Source: Molanna angustata
Lineage: Eukaryota > Arthropoda > Insecta > Trichoptera > Molannidae
Assembly: GCA_963576475.1 (NCBI GenBank)
Contig: OY754972.1
Span: 12,111,062-12,175,061, forward strand
DNA length: 64,000 nt
Direction of reading: 5' to 3'
Shown: positions 35,301-44,092 of the stretch, in pieces
Position numbering within the stretch: position 1 is the stretch's first letter
Layout of the letters: each line of letters opens with the position of its first letter
Program-made: the position numbers and the translations under genes
Notes under the pieces: model-generated
What the model was told of the DNA's origin: nothing
The model's database searches: none
What the model saw: only the letters and a program-made list of their open reading frames with translations

Positions 35301-38300
35301 GAGGCAGTGTTCGAGAAGATTCAAGGTTTATTCACGGGTAGTTCAGTTTACAACAGAATCGGGGAAGATATCCTCCAAATAGTTTGCGGAAAGCGTGCAG
35401 AATGTATCCAAGCAAGGCGACATGCACTTCTTGAGGGCATTCGGGATGAGTACACCCGTGACGGGATAGCCAAGATCCCTCCTAGTTCAGTAACTCTCTT
35501 CGAGAAAAGTGAACTAGCGGACTACCTGTCCCGAAATGGGGGAAGAGAGAAGTTGATCGGGTCACAGATTCCACTTCCACCACCTCCTCCTCCTCCCAGA
35601 CCGGCCCAGGCTCGTTATCCAACAGGTTCTTCTCAATCCGAAAAACCAAAAAAGGAAAACTGGAAGCCCTTTCGAGATAGCTTCAGGCCAAGAAGGGATG
35701 CCACCAGAGCTAAGCCTAGGAGACAAGAGCGGGGAAAACATGTCCGGGGCCAAGGAAGAAGTAGGAGGTGACAGTTACCGGAGGCAGTTTCGAGGTGGGC
35801 GCCTGGAAAACTTTTGGAGAACATGGGAGGAACTAGGAGCACCGAATGTGATCCTCAAGATGCTCAAAGGATCCAGAATCCCCTTCATCTCCAAGCCCCC
35901 ATTGATACTCCCAACAAGGACTATCATCCAAAATTTCGCAACAAAGATCTCCCCAGAAATGACAGAACACATTCGCGAAATGAGAGAGCTCAATGTCATA
36001 GAGCCTGGCGACCAGACCCCAAGCTTCATCTCGAGCCTGTTCCTCACACCAAAATCAGACGGGTCCCTCAGGCCAATATTCAACCTAAAATCATTGAACA
36101 ACTTTCTTGCTCCCAAACCCTTCAGGCTTTTCAACCACTTCCGAGTTCCGGACTTTTTGCAACCCAACGACTGGTTGGTAAAAATCGACCTCACCCAAGC
36201 TTACTTCCACCTGCCGATAGCCAAACACCATCGCAGATTCCTACGCCTGGTTTATCAAGGAGAGCTACTACAAATGACATGTCTACCATTCGGACTGTCC
36301 TCAGCTCCGAAGACCTTTGCTTCTCTCACAAACTGGGTAGCCGAGCTCTTAAGAAAGAGGGGCATAAGAGTAGTAGTCTACTTAGACGATTTCCTTCTAG
36401 CCAACCAATCGATGGAATCCCTGAGCGGTCAGACAACGGAGGCACTCAAGACTCTGATGCAGTTAGGGTGGTGTGTAAATCACGACAAGAGCATCTTAAT
36501 ACCCACCCAAAAACTGGAGTTTCTGGGCATCATGTGGGATACCAGAGCCAATCAGAAGTCTCTATCGGAACGCAAATGCTCTGGTCTTCGCCAAGCGTTA
36601 TGTGTTCCGATCCAAGCCGGCAGTTGCTCTCTCAGGCAGGCTCAAAGTCTCCTGGGCAGACTCAACTTTGCAAACTTTACAACCCCTCGGGGTCGTTTGC
36701 ATTGCCGCAACCTGCAGAGGTTCACCCGCCACTTCCTACAAACCAAGTCCTCCAAATTGGTGAACATCCCTGCAGCAACTCTAGCAGACCTCCAGTGGTG
36801 GAGGGAAGCCGTAGGAACGACAACTCCGATTCACAGACCCCCCTTTACACACTTCCTGACAACAGATGCAGCAGACACAGGTTGGGGTGGTCAGATCAAC
36901 GACATCACAGTGGCCGGGCATTGGACCACGAAACAACAACAGTGGCACTCCAACCGAAAAGAAGCATTTGCAGTTCTCGCTGTCTTAAAATCCCAAGCAC
37001 AGAATCTAAGAGGAAGGAGCGTTTTGTTACAAACCGACAACAAGACGGTAGTCGCTCACATAAACAAGGAAGGAGGAACAAAATCATTAGGCCTGCTGCA
37101 ACTAATGCAAAACTTGTTAGAATTCGTCGACAAGAGTCAGATATCGTTAGCCGCACAGTACATTCCGGGTCGATACAACGGGATTGCGGACCATCTCTCG
37201 CGGGGTACACCTCTCCCGGAATGGCACTTACAAAAGCAAGCGATTGTCAAACTATTCTTAAAGCTGGGAAGACCAGACATCGACCTGTTCGCATCAGCCA
37301 CGGCCCACGTCGTTCCATGCTACGTATCACTCGACTCAACAGACTCCTCAGCCTTTTATCACAACGCATTCAGTCGATCCTGGAATTATCGTCTAGCCTG
37401 GGTATTTCCTCCGCCAAATCTTATCCCAAGAGTACTCACTCACCTACTAGAAGCAAAAGGAATGTTCCTGTTAGTTGCTCCCCGGTGGGAAAGAACGTTT
37501 TGGCTAAACGAACTCAGACAAAGAGCCAAAGGAGGTCCGACAATTGTTTCAAACCTAAGGGAAAATCTAATCGATACGACGACAGGTTATCCTCCTCCGA
37601 AGGTCGAACATCTACGTCTGGAGATCTGGAAGGTCCAGGGTGGGAACGGGCCGTAAAGGATTGGTCTTTGGAGGAACGCCAACTTTTCAGATCGGGTTGG
37701 AGAGAATCCACGCTGAACACTTATAGACCTGCATGGAAAAGATGGCAACGGTGGTGCAAAAGCCGTAACGTCCAACCATATCATCCACCACCAGCAGCGG
37801 TAGCACGGTACTTGGCTGATCTCTTCATCACCCATGGCCTAGCTCCAAGAACCATCTTGGTACACAAATCTGCAATAGTGGCTTTTTGTGGACCTGCGCC
37901 AGAAGCAGATAAAATAAATAGTGATTTTTTAGTCAGACATACCCTGAAAGCTATTACAATAGCAAGGGGAAAAGCTCCTAAGCCACCAATATGGGACCCT
38001 CGAGTTGTACTAGATTGGCTCCGTAAGAACCCTCCTAAAGAAGACAACCTCTATGAGGTTTCTCGGCGTACAGCAATCTTACTGATTCTGGCATCCGGTA
38101 GAAGAGTGCAAGATCTCACCTTACTGAGAATCAATCCAACCAATTTCATAGACACTGGAAATGCTATTGTCTTGTGGCCAGCGTTTGGAGCCAAGACCGA
38201 TACTTCTAAACATCAGCAATCTGGCTGGAAACTAACTGGAAATGAATGCGTAAACACCAATCCTCTGTTGTGGCTTCGAAAACTGGTTGTTACATCCAAG

Positions 38301-41300
38301 TCAAGGAGAAACCAAGGAATGACCGAACTCTTCGTTCGTACCACAGGGGAAATAGGACCTGCTTCGAGAACTGTCATTGGAGGATGGATCAAGTCTGCAT
38401 TACGAGAAGCAGGGGTAGATGCCACCCCGGGAAGTGCGCGTTCTGCAGTATCTTCCCTCAACTGGTTAGAAAACTGTCCCATAGAGGACATTATGGAGCG
38501 TGGCAACTGGAAAAGCGAGTTAACCTTCAGGAGATTTTACCAAAGAGAGCTAAGAAAGACCTCTGACAAACCCTCTCAAGACTCTATGGCGTCACTCTTC
38601 ACGCCAGTAAGGGATCACATATGACACCAAACCCCTTGGGGTCACCAGGTGATAACAAACAGATCTCTCATAATGGACTCCAGTCATGGATACGGAACAC
38701 AAAATAAAGAAATTTTACCTTCAAATAAAATTTGTATTTTGTTTCCATCCATGACTGGAGTCCAGGTAATCTCTACCTGGTGCATTATGAGCCATATGAT
38801 TCAAAATGGCGGCGCAGAAAGGACGCCAACATCGCCGGTGTTGCCATAAGGAAGAAAATTAGGAGTATTTGACGAATTTTTATGTGAAAAAGTGGGGTAA
38901 TATGAACAACCGAGCGGAAAAGAGAGCTCACTCTCATAATGGACTCCAGTCATGGATGGAAACAAAATACAAATTTTATTTGAAGGTAAAATTTCTTTAT
39001 TATATGTTTTTAGAATAATGGTGATTTCTTCAGAGAAATGAAACAACTAGTGTGACTTTTGATTATTGAAAATAATAATATAATACTAGAGTAAAATAAA
39101 ATATAACGATAATTAAAATATAAGAGAATATTGGGAAAAGTTTTTTAAGTACAAGATGTTTAACATACAATTTATAATTTGTGTATTCCAGGTTGAATGA
39201 AAAATATATTCATAAAAATGAACTGAATATTTGATCAATATTGTTCTTCAGTATTATAAAACAAGGCAATACACACTATATTATATTTATAGAAACTAGT
39301 TGGTATCACTGGCATATTATATTAAACAACAAATATAAACAATAAAACTCACATTTCGAATATCTGGATCTCTAGTGGCATTGATGAATTGTCTGGCTTT
39401 GGATAATCCAATACCGGGTAGAGATGGTAAATAGTCACACCCAGACATGATACACATTTGTCTAAATTTGTTGAAATCATAATGTTCCAGGGGGCATTTC
39501 ATTACTAAAGGTAATTTTGCACTTTCCACTAAGGTGCCATTACCATTGAGATCTAACTTAAAAAATATCTGAAATAATAATGACCATTTCATTACTAAAG
39601 ATAATTTTGCACTTTCCACTAAGGTGCCATTACCATTGAAATCTAACTTAAAAAATATCTGAAATAATAATGACCATTTCATTACTAAAGGTAATTTTGC
39701 ACTTTCCATTAAAGTGCCATTACCATTGAGATCTAACTTAAAAAATATCTGAAATAATAATGACCATTTCATTACTAAAGGTAATTTTGCATTTTCCACT
39801 AAGGTGCCATTACCATAGGGATCTAACTTAAAAAATATCTGAAATAATAATGACCATTTCATTACTAAAGGTAATTTTGCACTTTCCACTAAGGTGCCAT
39901 TACCATTGAGATCTAACTTAAAAAATATCTGAAATAATAATGACCATTTCATTACTAAAGGTAATTTTGCACTTTCCATTAAGGTGCCATTACCATTGAG
40001 ATCTAACTTAAAAAATATCTGAAATAATAATGACCATTTCATTACTAAAGGTAATTTTGCATTTTCCACTAAGGTGCCATTACCATAGGGATCTAACTTA
40101 AAAAATATCTGAAATAATAATGACCATTTCATTACTAAAGGTAATTTTGCACTTTCCACTAAGGTGCCATTACCATTGAGATCTAACTTAAAAAATATCT
40201 GAAATAATAATGACCATTTCATTACTAAAGGTAATTTTGCACTTTCCACTAAGGTGCCATTACCATTGAGATCTAACTTAAAAAATATCTGAAATAATAA
40301 TGACCATTTTATTTATTACAACATTTTTGACTGTCATTAATAAGTTACATAAATAATAATCAATTAAATTTTGCTATAGTTGAATAAAAAATCTTTACAT
40401 GGCTTTTTGATTCAGTATTCATTTTAATATATTTTGTAAATAATTTTATATAATAAATAATTAATGTCGTAATAATTTAATACATTGTAAATACTTTTTT
40501 ATGTGTAAAAAATTTCATTAGATTTATAATAATTAGGTGAGTTTGATGCCCACATTTATAAAACAATGTTTATTTTTCACAAAAACTTTAAATTAATTAA
40601 CATCAATTCTTTTGCAATTTTGTCATTGATTAAACAAAAAACATTCTTTTGACTAAATTTCAGATAAAATATCCTTCTTCTTATTTGTTTTATTCATTGT
40701 TGAAGGACATGTCCTACTTGATGAGAAATTGTTACCTCTCTGACAAAACTTCTCCAGACAGATCTGTCCTCTGCCTTTTTTTTAGGGGCGAGATAGAATA
40801 TATTATAAGCATAAGTCTAAGAGTTTGAATCCTGCTTAGTTTAGGGAATGTATGAGGATGTATTTGTATCCTGTCAAAGATATAAATTACCTTTGAGCAT
40901 CCAAAAAGAACGAGATCCGAATCCTCAGTAATAACCATTTGAGCAATTTTGATTTTATTCAAATATGCCATCTGTGCATCGGCTTCATAAGGTGCAACAA
41001 TACAATCAACATTCATTTGCCTGCATTGTTGAATGAGATTAAGTGCCATTTCATGGGTTATATCCACACTGCGGCGCATGAAAGATCGGGCTTCTTCTGT
41101 CTAAGAAAATAAAAACAATTATTACTATAAAATTTGATAACAATGCAGTGATTAATTTAGTGACAGATATTTTCTTTCTAGTTAAAGAACAGAAAGGTGT
41201 AATAACAATATTATTTTGATGTCAATAAATAAAAATAGTTAAATTTTTTTATTCTTTTGATGCTGTATGCCATTTGGAGGTTTAATAGAAATAAATGGTT

Positions 41301-43965
41301 TGTGATTCCAGATGCGGCGTCACTCCTTCGATGAGTTTTGTGTGATGGTTGCCAATCTCTGTTAGAAGCGGCACAAGAAGAAATATAATACCACTGTCTT
41401 ATTGTGAAGGCCTAGATGGGCTATTCATGTTTTGGAATGTCATCATTACAGGTACTATAGAGTCTTAAAGTTAAAGTTACTACAGGTACTAAAGGTCGGA
41501 AAAACCGAGGCTGTGATGGGAGGACAATATTGTTAGAGATGATAAATCCCAAATTCTCATCATCATCATTGGTGCTACAGCCCTGTGCGGGCCCTGGCTT
41601 TCTCCAGCCGTCCGTGTCCTCCACCGATCTCCTCCAGTTTGTCATTCCGATCACACTTATGTCGTCTTCTGTGTCATCCAGCCATCTTCGTTTGGGCCTG
41701 TCTCTACTTCTTCTGCTCTCGGGATTGGTGTTGAGAATCTTTTTGGGGATATAATCATTATTTAAAAAGTCTTAATAACTAAAATATTGTAAAAGAAATG
41801 AAAATTTACTTGTCCAAGACGCAAAAGTTCTGCAGCCCTCTTTTTTGCTGTGTTTCGTGATCTAAAACAAGATGAAAACAAAATACATTTTTAATTAGAT
41901 AGTTGGGAGGTAGAGTGAATATCACACTGGATTAGGTCACCAATAACATCTGACATAGTTCAGCAATGAATTTAAATGGGTCGATGGCAGAGCGGTTAGC
42001 GCGCTGGGCTAATAATCCAGTGGTCGCGAGTTCGAATCCTGCCTCGACCAATTTCGTTCACCTATAGCACAAGCATTTATTTGCTTATTTTAGGGAACGT
42101 AGGAAGATGTATATGTACTTGTTTAACAAGGACATATTCATTTTATTAAAAAAAAAAATTAAAAAAAAAATGAGGTTCACCACCCATTCTGAATGTAGTA
42201 CCTTTTTAGGTGAGACGAGACTGGTGTGTGGGTATACACATATGTGTCGTGCTCCCTTTTATAAGGCAATGCACACCCGCACATCTTTCGCTGGTTACCC
42301 CACATTGTGGGATATGCCGTGATGGTATGAATGAATGAATGAATGATGAAATGACAATAGCCTTAAAACTATGCTAGTCATTAAAATAATTATTCAAATT
42401 AGTTTTATTTTGTAATTATATCAAAATAAAATGAAGCTAGAACTATGTGTTGATAAAAAACTCATACCTACAAATATAATTTTATATTTCAACACAAAAA
42501 TCAATAACTTTAAAAATGTTAAATACACAAAAAACAATAACTTCAAAAAAAGTTAAATGTGAAAGAATGACTTTATCTATCTAGTATCTGATTAAGGTTC
42601 AACGCACAGGGGGGGGACATAGTTTTTTGAGCCTTAAAATGGTGGCTTCTTGGTTTTAGATGTAAATTTATATTTGTCAAGAGTAAATACAAACACGTAA
42701 GTATCGGAAAAGCATTTAAAAAATACAGTTAAAAGAATTTATTTTGCAATAGTAACTCTGATATGACATGTATCAATATGGTTTGGTCATAAAAGGAAAT
42801 TTAAATTTCCTGAACTACATAAAAACACAAAAAGCTTTTAATCTATAGGATATTTCCATGTTATTCTATTCACTTTATATCATCGTTGTTTAGTCGGCCT
42901 TCATCACTCGCTCAGTTGATTGGGTATCTAACTGCTGATCCAAAGGTCCCGGTTTGATTCCCAGCGGAGACACAGTTTTAATTGTGTTTTCAGTCTGTAT
43001 CTGTGAGACGAATAATATCGTAAGTCTCCAGAATGTGGCAACTTGTTATTGGGTGCGTGTTAAATTAATATCTGTTTTGTTGAGAAGCAATTGTATTTTT
43101 TTTAAACATCATATTTAATATGTTTACAATATCTTAATGTAGTGTTTATAATTAATATTGGAAAAAAAATACAAAATATGAATCAAAAAACTTATAGCAT
43201 TGTTCACTTACTCTCGTCTTTTCAATTCAGTCATAGCTTTTGCTGGTAAATGGCGTCCATCAAATACTAATACAGGTTTGATAGAATGAGATAATAACAT
43301 GTTAACATACTTTAAACAATATTTTATGTGCCTGCAAATAAAAATATACAGATTATTTTATATTCTTTTGATGGCACACAAAAGCTAAATATAAGAAAGA
43401 ATATTTTATTGTAAACTTTGCACTGGAACAAGTGACTAATTTATTGCTGGTTGCCAATTTCTCCCAAATAATTAGTACTTAATTTTATCTCGTATAACCA
43501 AGAATTGCATGAGAAATGTTTTTTGATAAATTTATCCTGTGCTAGAAGTTTGAAGTCAGGATGACAGAAATCTGTCTACTCTTACAGTGGAAAAGGACTT
43601 TCTACTGTAAGAGTATAAAATTAAGCCAAGAAATAAGTTATTATAAACAATTAAGAGTAGACCAAGCTCCTTTGGATACTGTAATTGGAGTGAATACTAG
43701 GCAAATAAAAATGTCTACTCTATTTTTTTTTAAATGTTATGCCAATGAGGGTGCAGTTAGAGAATATTACAACAAATAAATATTTACATGATTTTGTAAC
43801 TTACGCATCAGTAAATTCGCCACGAGCTATTTTATCGGCACAAGAAAATGCACCTTTATGAAGCCAACAATAGGTGTCAACTGCAACAGTATAGCCCGAA
43901 AATTCAGATATGTTACATTTCTTTGAAGCTTTTTCCATAAAAGGCAACAATCCTGTGATACCCAT
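29306..43965 (-). CDS. Exo1: Exonuclease 1, ten exons, complete
   Basis: Nuclear 5'-3' exonuclease and flap nuclease of the FEN1/XPG family, acting in mismatch repair and end resection. Exons (minus): 43,805-43,965; 43,212-43,331; 41,810-41,861; 40,891-41,100; 39,353-39,568; 33,607-33,766; 32,834-32,971; 31,061-31,259; 29,683-30,394; 29,306-29,503. All junctions are GT-AG and phases agree, giving 721 aa (human about 846). It starts MGITGLLPF. Catalytic positions are present: D30, H36, D78, K85, R92, E150, D152, D171, D173 and D226 (in [13 protein letters not shown]). The long exon 9 is low in conserved sequence but keeps SRFFST, like the MLH1-interacting box SRFF. The C-terminus TNFGFFKK matches the end of vertebrate EXO1. 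Exon 5 has nine tandem candidate acceptors (39,497-40,306); the model uses the one nearest the conserved coding block. Introns hold a DIRS element, SINEs and RT scraps. Confidence 0.93.
30530..30895. mobile_element. Possible MITE remnant in EXO1 intron 8
   Basis: 'cggccctcatg' at 30,537 and 'gggccctcatg...ggccctgctcttaggtagctacgccaatg' at 30,849-30,895 bracket an AT-rich interior. The GGTAGCTACGCCA end resembles a common MITE terminus. No matching inverted end or target duplication was found. Confidence 0.3.
32025..32800 (-). pseudogene. Non-LTR RT C-terminal half, third lineage, in EXO1 intron 7
   Basis: Minus-strand frames read [54 protein letters not shown], then after a frameshift [39 protein letters not shown] and [10 protein letters not shown]. 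This order matches the C-terminal region of insect RTE-like reverse transcriptases; the clade is inferred from memory. It is inserted in the same orientation as EXO1, 5'-truncated and frameshifted. Confidence 0.75.
32972..33606. other. EXO1 intron 6
   Basis: Intronic. The segment 33,300-33,500 is less AT-rich and unlike its surroundings but I could not assign it; no motif was found. Confidence 0.4.
34100..34279 (+). repeat. DIRS left inverted terminal repeat
   Basis: Begins TATTTTGTGTTCCGTATCC and ends 'attttgaatcatatg'. From 'atccatgactgg' on it is the near-identical reverse complement of the right repeat. The two differ only in the outer ~20 bp. Confidence 0.9.
34403..34540 (+). repeat. 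Two-copy direct repeat in the DIRS leader
   Basis: 'cttaagatagtgacttttatt' and 'gtgttttcgagatattgactc' are each repeated once about 65-70 bp further on, ending just before the gag-like ATG at 34,551. Could be a promoter or leader element; that is inference. Confidence 0.8.
34551..35771 (+). CDS. DIRS ORF1, gag-like protein (406 aa)
   Basis: First ORF of the DIRS element, presumed to form the RNA-binding particle protein. The N-terminal ~100 residues are rich in Ser, Arg and Glu ([17 protein letters not shown]). The centre looks folded ([22 protein letters not shown]). Near residue 345 there is a run of nine prolines ([11 protein letters not shown]), followed by a basic Arg/Lys tail. No CCHC zinc knuckle is visible, which is usual for DIRS ORF1. 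Its last 74 nt overlap the RT frame in the +1 frame. No stop or frameshift. Confidence 0.85.
   Translation: MSNKSSEEFIGFPDSPIIPRTTLKRRHEETKLRSPSRESSRSAREHARASADTEVRAGSSSQNYARENSSRYASDTSSDSSRDNRRQRRKSYRHAYDPRVDYLCKQVGDLTNLLRGQQESQIPANVSHQPLPQKHLDFGELTTITKEPLVPEADARRVKQISSLQRFESKEWSSVRYIDVQKSYVATPAFVDLEVNEELRRLDKKATHLTGLDRTFGALSNALLAQREVLRDNMQNFVNWTADAETLLTPEAVFEKIQGLFTGSSVYNRIGEDILQIVCGKRAECIQARRHALLEGIRDEYTRDGIAKIPPSSVTLFEKSELADYLSRNGGREKLIGSQIPLPPPPPPPRPAQARYPTGSSQSEKPKKENWKPFRDSFRPRRDATRAKPRRQERGKHVRGQGRSRR
35698..37656 (+). CDS. DIRS reverse transcriptase-RNase H (652 aa)
   Basis: RT motifs run in order: [17 protein letters not shown], then [13 protein letters not shown] with the first catalytic Asp, then [13 protein letters not shown], then [10 protein letters not shown] with the YLDD pair at about residues 228-231 (36,379-36,390). 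RNase H follows with [23 protein letters not shown] and [14 protein letters not shown] supplying the Asp-Glu-Asp acidic set, and ADHLSRG at its end. The C-terminal ~130 residues ([16 protein letters not shown]) match the tail seen in DIRS polyproteins. The start at 35,698 is the first ATG and may not be the true one, since expression could need frameshifting from ORF1. All catalytic residues are intact. Confidence 0.9.
   Translation: MPPELSLGDKSGENMSGAKEEVGGDSYRRQFRGGRLENFWRTWEELGAPNVILKMLKGSRIPFISKPPLILPTRTIIQNFATKISPEMTEHIREMRELNVIEPGDQTPSFISSLFLTPKSDGSLRPIFNLKSLNNFLAPKPFRLFNHFRVPDFLQPNDWLVKIDLTQAYFHLPIAKHHRRFLRLVYQGELLQMTCLPFGLSSAPKTFASLTNWVAELLRKRGIRVVVYLDDFLLANQSMESLSGQTTEALKTLMQLGWCVNHDKSILIPTQKLEFLGIMWDTRANQKSLSERKCSGLRQALCVPIQAGSCSLRQAQSLLGRLNFANFTTPRGRLHCRNLQRFTRHFLQTKSSKLVNIPAATLADLQWWREAVGTTTPIHRPPFTHFLTTDAADTGWGGQINDITVAGHWTTKQQQWHSNRKEAFAVLAVLKSQAQNLRGRSVLLQTDNKTVVAHINKEGGTKSLGLLQLMQNLLEFVDKSQISLAAQYIPGRYNGIADHLSRGTPLPEWHLQKQAIVKLFLKLGRPDIDLFASATAHVVPCYVSLDSTDSSAFYHNAFSRSWNYRLAWVFPPPNLIPRVLTHLLEAKGMFLLVAPRWERTFWLNELRQRAKGGPTIVSNLRENLIDTTTGYPPPKVEHLRLEIWKVQGGNGP
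37590..38624 (+). CDS. DIRS tyrosine recombinase (start uncertain)
   Basis: Integrates a circular DNA copy, in place of a DDE integrase. N-terminal SAM-like domain: [20 protein letters not shown] and [10 protein letters not shown]. Catalytic domain: [17 protein letters not shown] (first Arg, about 38,094), [10 protein letters not shown] (second Arg), [17 protein letters not shown] (the His/Trp position and the nucleophilic Tyr). The stop TGA is at 38,622-38,624. The frame is open far upstream (from 35,814) across the RT gene, so the start cannot be fixed; I give the point just before the recognisable domain. The frame differs from RT and overlaps its last ~65 nt. The His of a typical HxxR is replaced here (GSAR), as can occur in this group. 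Confidence 0.85.
   Translation, partial: SSSEGRTSTSGDLEGPGWERAVKDWSLEERQLFRSGWRESTLNTYRPAWKRWQRWCKSRNVQPYHPPPAAVARYLADLFITHGLAPRTILVHKSAIVAFCGPAPEADKINSDFLVRHTLKAITIARGKAPKPPIWDPRVVLDWLRKNPPKEDNLYEVSRRTAILLILASGRRVQDLTLLRINPTNFIDTGNAIVLWPAFGAKTDTSKHQQSGWKLTGNECVNTNPLLWLRKLVVTSKSRRNQGMTELFVRTTGEIGPASRTVIGGWIKSALREAGVDATPGSARSAVSSLNWLENCPIEDIMERGNWKSELTFRRFYQRELRKTSDKPSQDSMASLFTPVRDHI
38665..38763 (+). repeat. DIRS internal complementary region
   Basis: The first part, from CTCTCATAATGGACTCCAG to 'aacacaaaata', is the exact reverse complement of the left terminus (34,100-34,141). The second, 'aaagaaattttaccttcaaa' to 'atgactggagtcc', is the reverse complement of the extreme right end (38,941-39,000). 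In the accepted DIRS model this region templates completion of the ends during circle formation. Confidence 0.9.
38793..39000 (-). repeat. DIRS right inverted terminal repeat
   Basis: Reverse complement of the left repeat, but extended outward by about 30 bp ('aaattttatttgaaggtaaa') that the left end lacks. Unequal termini are typical of DIRS elements. Confidence 0.9.
39497..40306 (-). repeat. Nine-unit 90-bp tandem array spanning the EXO1 exon 5 acceptor
   Basis: Each unit is 18 nt of intron end (TGGTCATTATTATTTCAG) plus the first 72 nt of exon 5 (coding [20 protein letters not shown]...). 'taccatt' or its variant recurs every 90 bp from 39,541 to 40,261. The unit is a multiple of three and contains no stop, so a single frame runs through all nine units; a TAA lies just upstream of the outermost one. 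Every unit keeps a CAG acceptor (from 39,569 to 40,289 in 90-bp steps). Unit variants are DPYGN...EN, LM and DF...LS, against the common DLNGN...ES. Confidence 0.95.
40815..40880 (+). mobile_element. SINE-C remnant beside the EXO1 exon 4 donor
   Basis: 'gagtttgaatcctgc' (B box and following bases) joins directly to 'ttagggaatgtatgaggatgtatttgt', the SINE-C tail, with the middle deleted. It ends about 10 nt from the exon 4 splice donor (40,890). Confidence 0.55.
41545..41760 (-). pseudogene. Non-LTR RT C-terminal scrap in EXO1 intron 3
   Basis: Minus strand reads [14 protein letters not shown], then [16 protein letters not shown], then a Cys-Ser-Thr-Asn-Asp-Asp-Asp end. GRPxxRWxDD...W is the usual C-terminal signature of several insect non-LTR RTs. 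Confidence 0.6.
41976..42160 (+). mobile_element. SINE-C, full length, tRNA-Ile-like head
   Basis: The head folds as a tRNA: A box TGGCAGAGCGGTTAG, anticodon arm CTGGG-CTAATAA-TCCAG with anticodon AAT (Ile), B box GAGTTCGAATCC. The acceptor stem GGTCGA/TCGACC pairs. The body has 'tcgttcacctatagcacaagc' and 'ttagggaacgtaggaagatg', and the copy ends in A-rich sequence. The attached body and several dispersed copies (16,604; 40,815; 54,865) show it is a SINE, not a tRNA gene. Confidence 0.8.
42172..42345 (+). mobile_element. SINE-D copy with (TGAA)n tail
   Basis: Runs from 'aggttcaccacccattctga' to 'gggatatgccgtgatggtatg' and ends in AATGAATGAATGAATGA. The other copy is at 3,430-3,590 (minus). 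It begins within a few bases of the A-rich end of SINE-C. Confidence 0.65.
42890..43090 (+). mobile_element. SINE-B, full length, in EXO1 intron 2
   Basis: The head has GCTCAGTTGATTGG (A box) and GGTTTGATTCCCAG (B box), followed by 'cggagacacagttttaattg', 'gtctccagaatgtggcaac' and 'ttgttattgggtgcgtgtt'. Inserted antisense to EXO1. Confidence 0.75.
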
Positions 43966-44083
43966 AATTGTATAGAATAAAATAAACTTTAAAAACAACT
44001 TAAAAAACTCTCATGGTTCAACTTGACATTGTCAAATTCCAGCTGTAGTTGTAGTGTAAATATGGTGTAAATGTCAAATTTGA

Positions 44084-44092
44084 TGGCGGGAA
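44084..44092. promoter_or_regulatory. Candidate E2F site upstream of EXO1
   Basis: TGGCGGGAA on the plus strand (TTCCCGCCA on the minus) lies about 120 bp upstream of the EXO1 ATG. It matches the E2F/DP core TTSSCGC-type motif used by replication and repair genes. No TATA box was seen. Functional use is inferred. Confidence 0.4.

Larger units (their letters stand above)
34100..39000 (+). mobile_element. DIRS-type tyrosine-recombinase retrotransposon, apparently complete
   Basis: About 4.9 kb in EXO1 intron 5, antisense to the gene. Diagnostic structure: inverted terminal repeats (34,100-34,279 and 38,793-39,000), no target duplication, and an internal complementary region (38,665-38,763). 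That region joins the complement of the left terminus to the complement of the right terminus. Three open reading frames are uninterrupted: a gag-like ORF, RT-RNase H, and a tyrosine recombinase. They overlap in different frames, as known in DIRS elements. The absence of an aspartic protease or DDE integrase agrees. Intact frames and near-identical ITRs suggest recent mobility; whether it is transcribed cannot be told. Confidence 0.92.

Noticed and set aside
35814..37580. Protein encoded by the recombinase frame across the RT gene
   Set aside because: The region has no recognisable domain in this frame while RT-RNase H is intact in the other; only the part from about 37,590 is a real domain.
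39317..40249. 310-codon frame as a separate repetitive protein gene
   Set aside because: It is EXO1 exon 5 read back through the duplicated acceptor units; its apparent start is a GTG inside a unit.
41978..42050. tRNA-Ile(AAT) gene
   Set aside because: It folds like a tRNA but is continuous with a SINE body repeated elsewhere in the window, and the acceptor stem has a mismatch at position 7.
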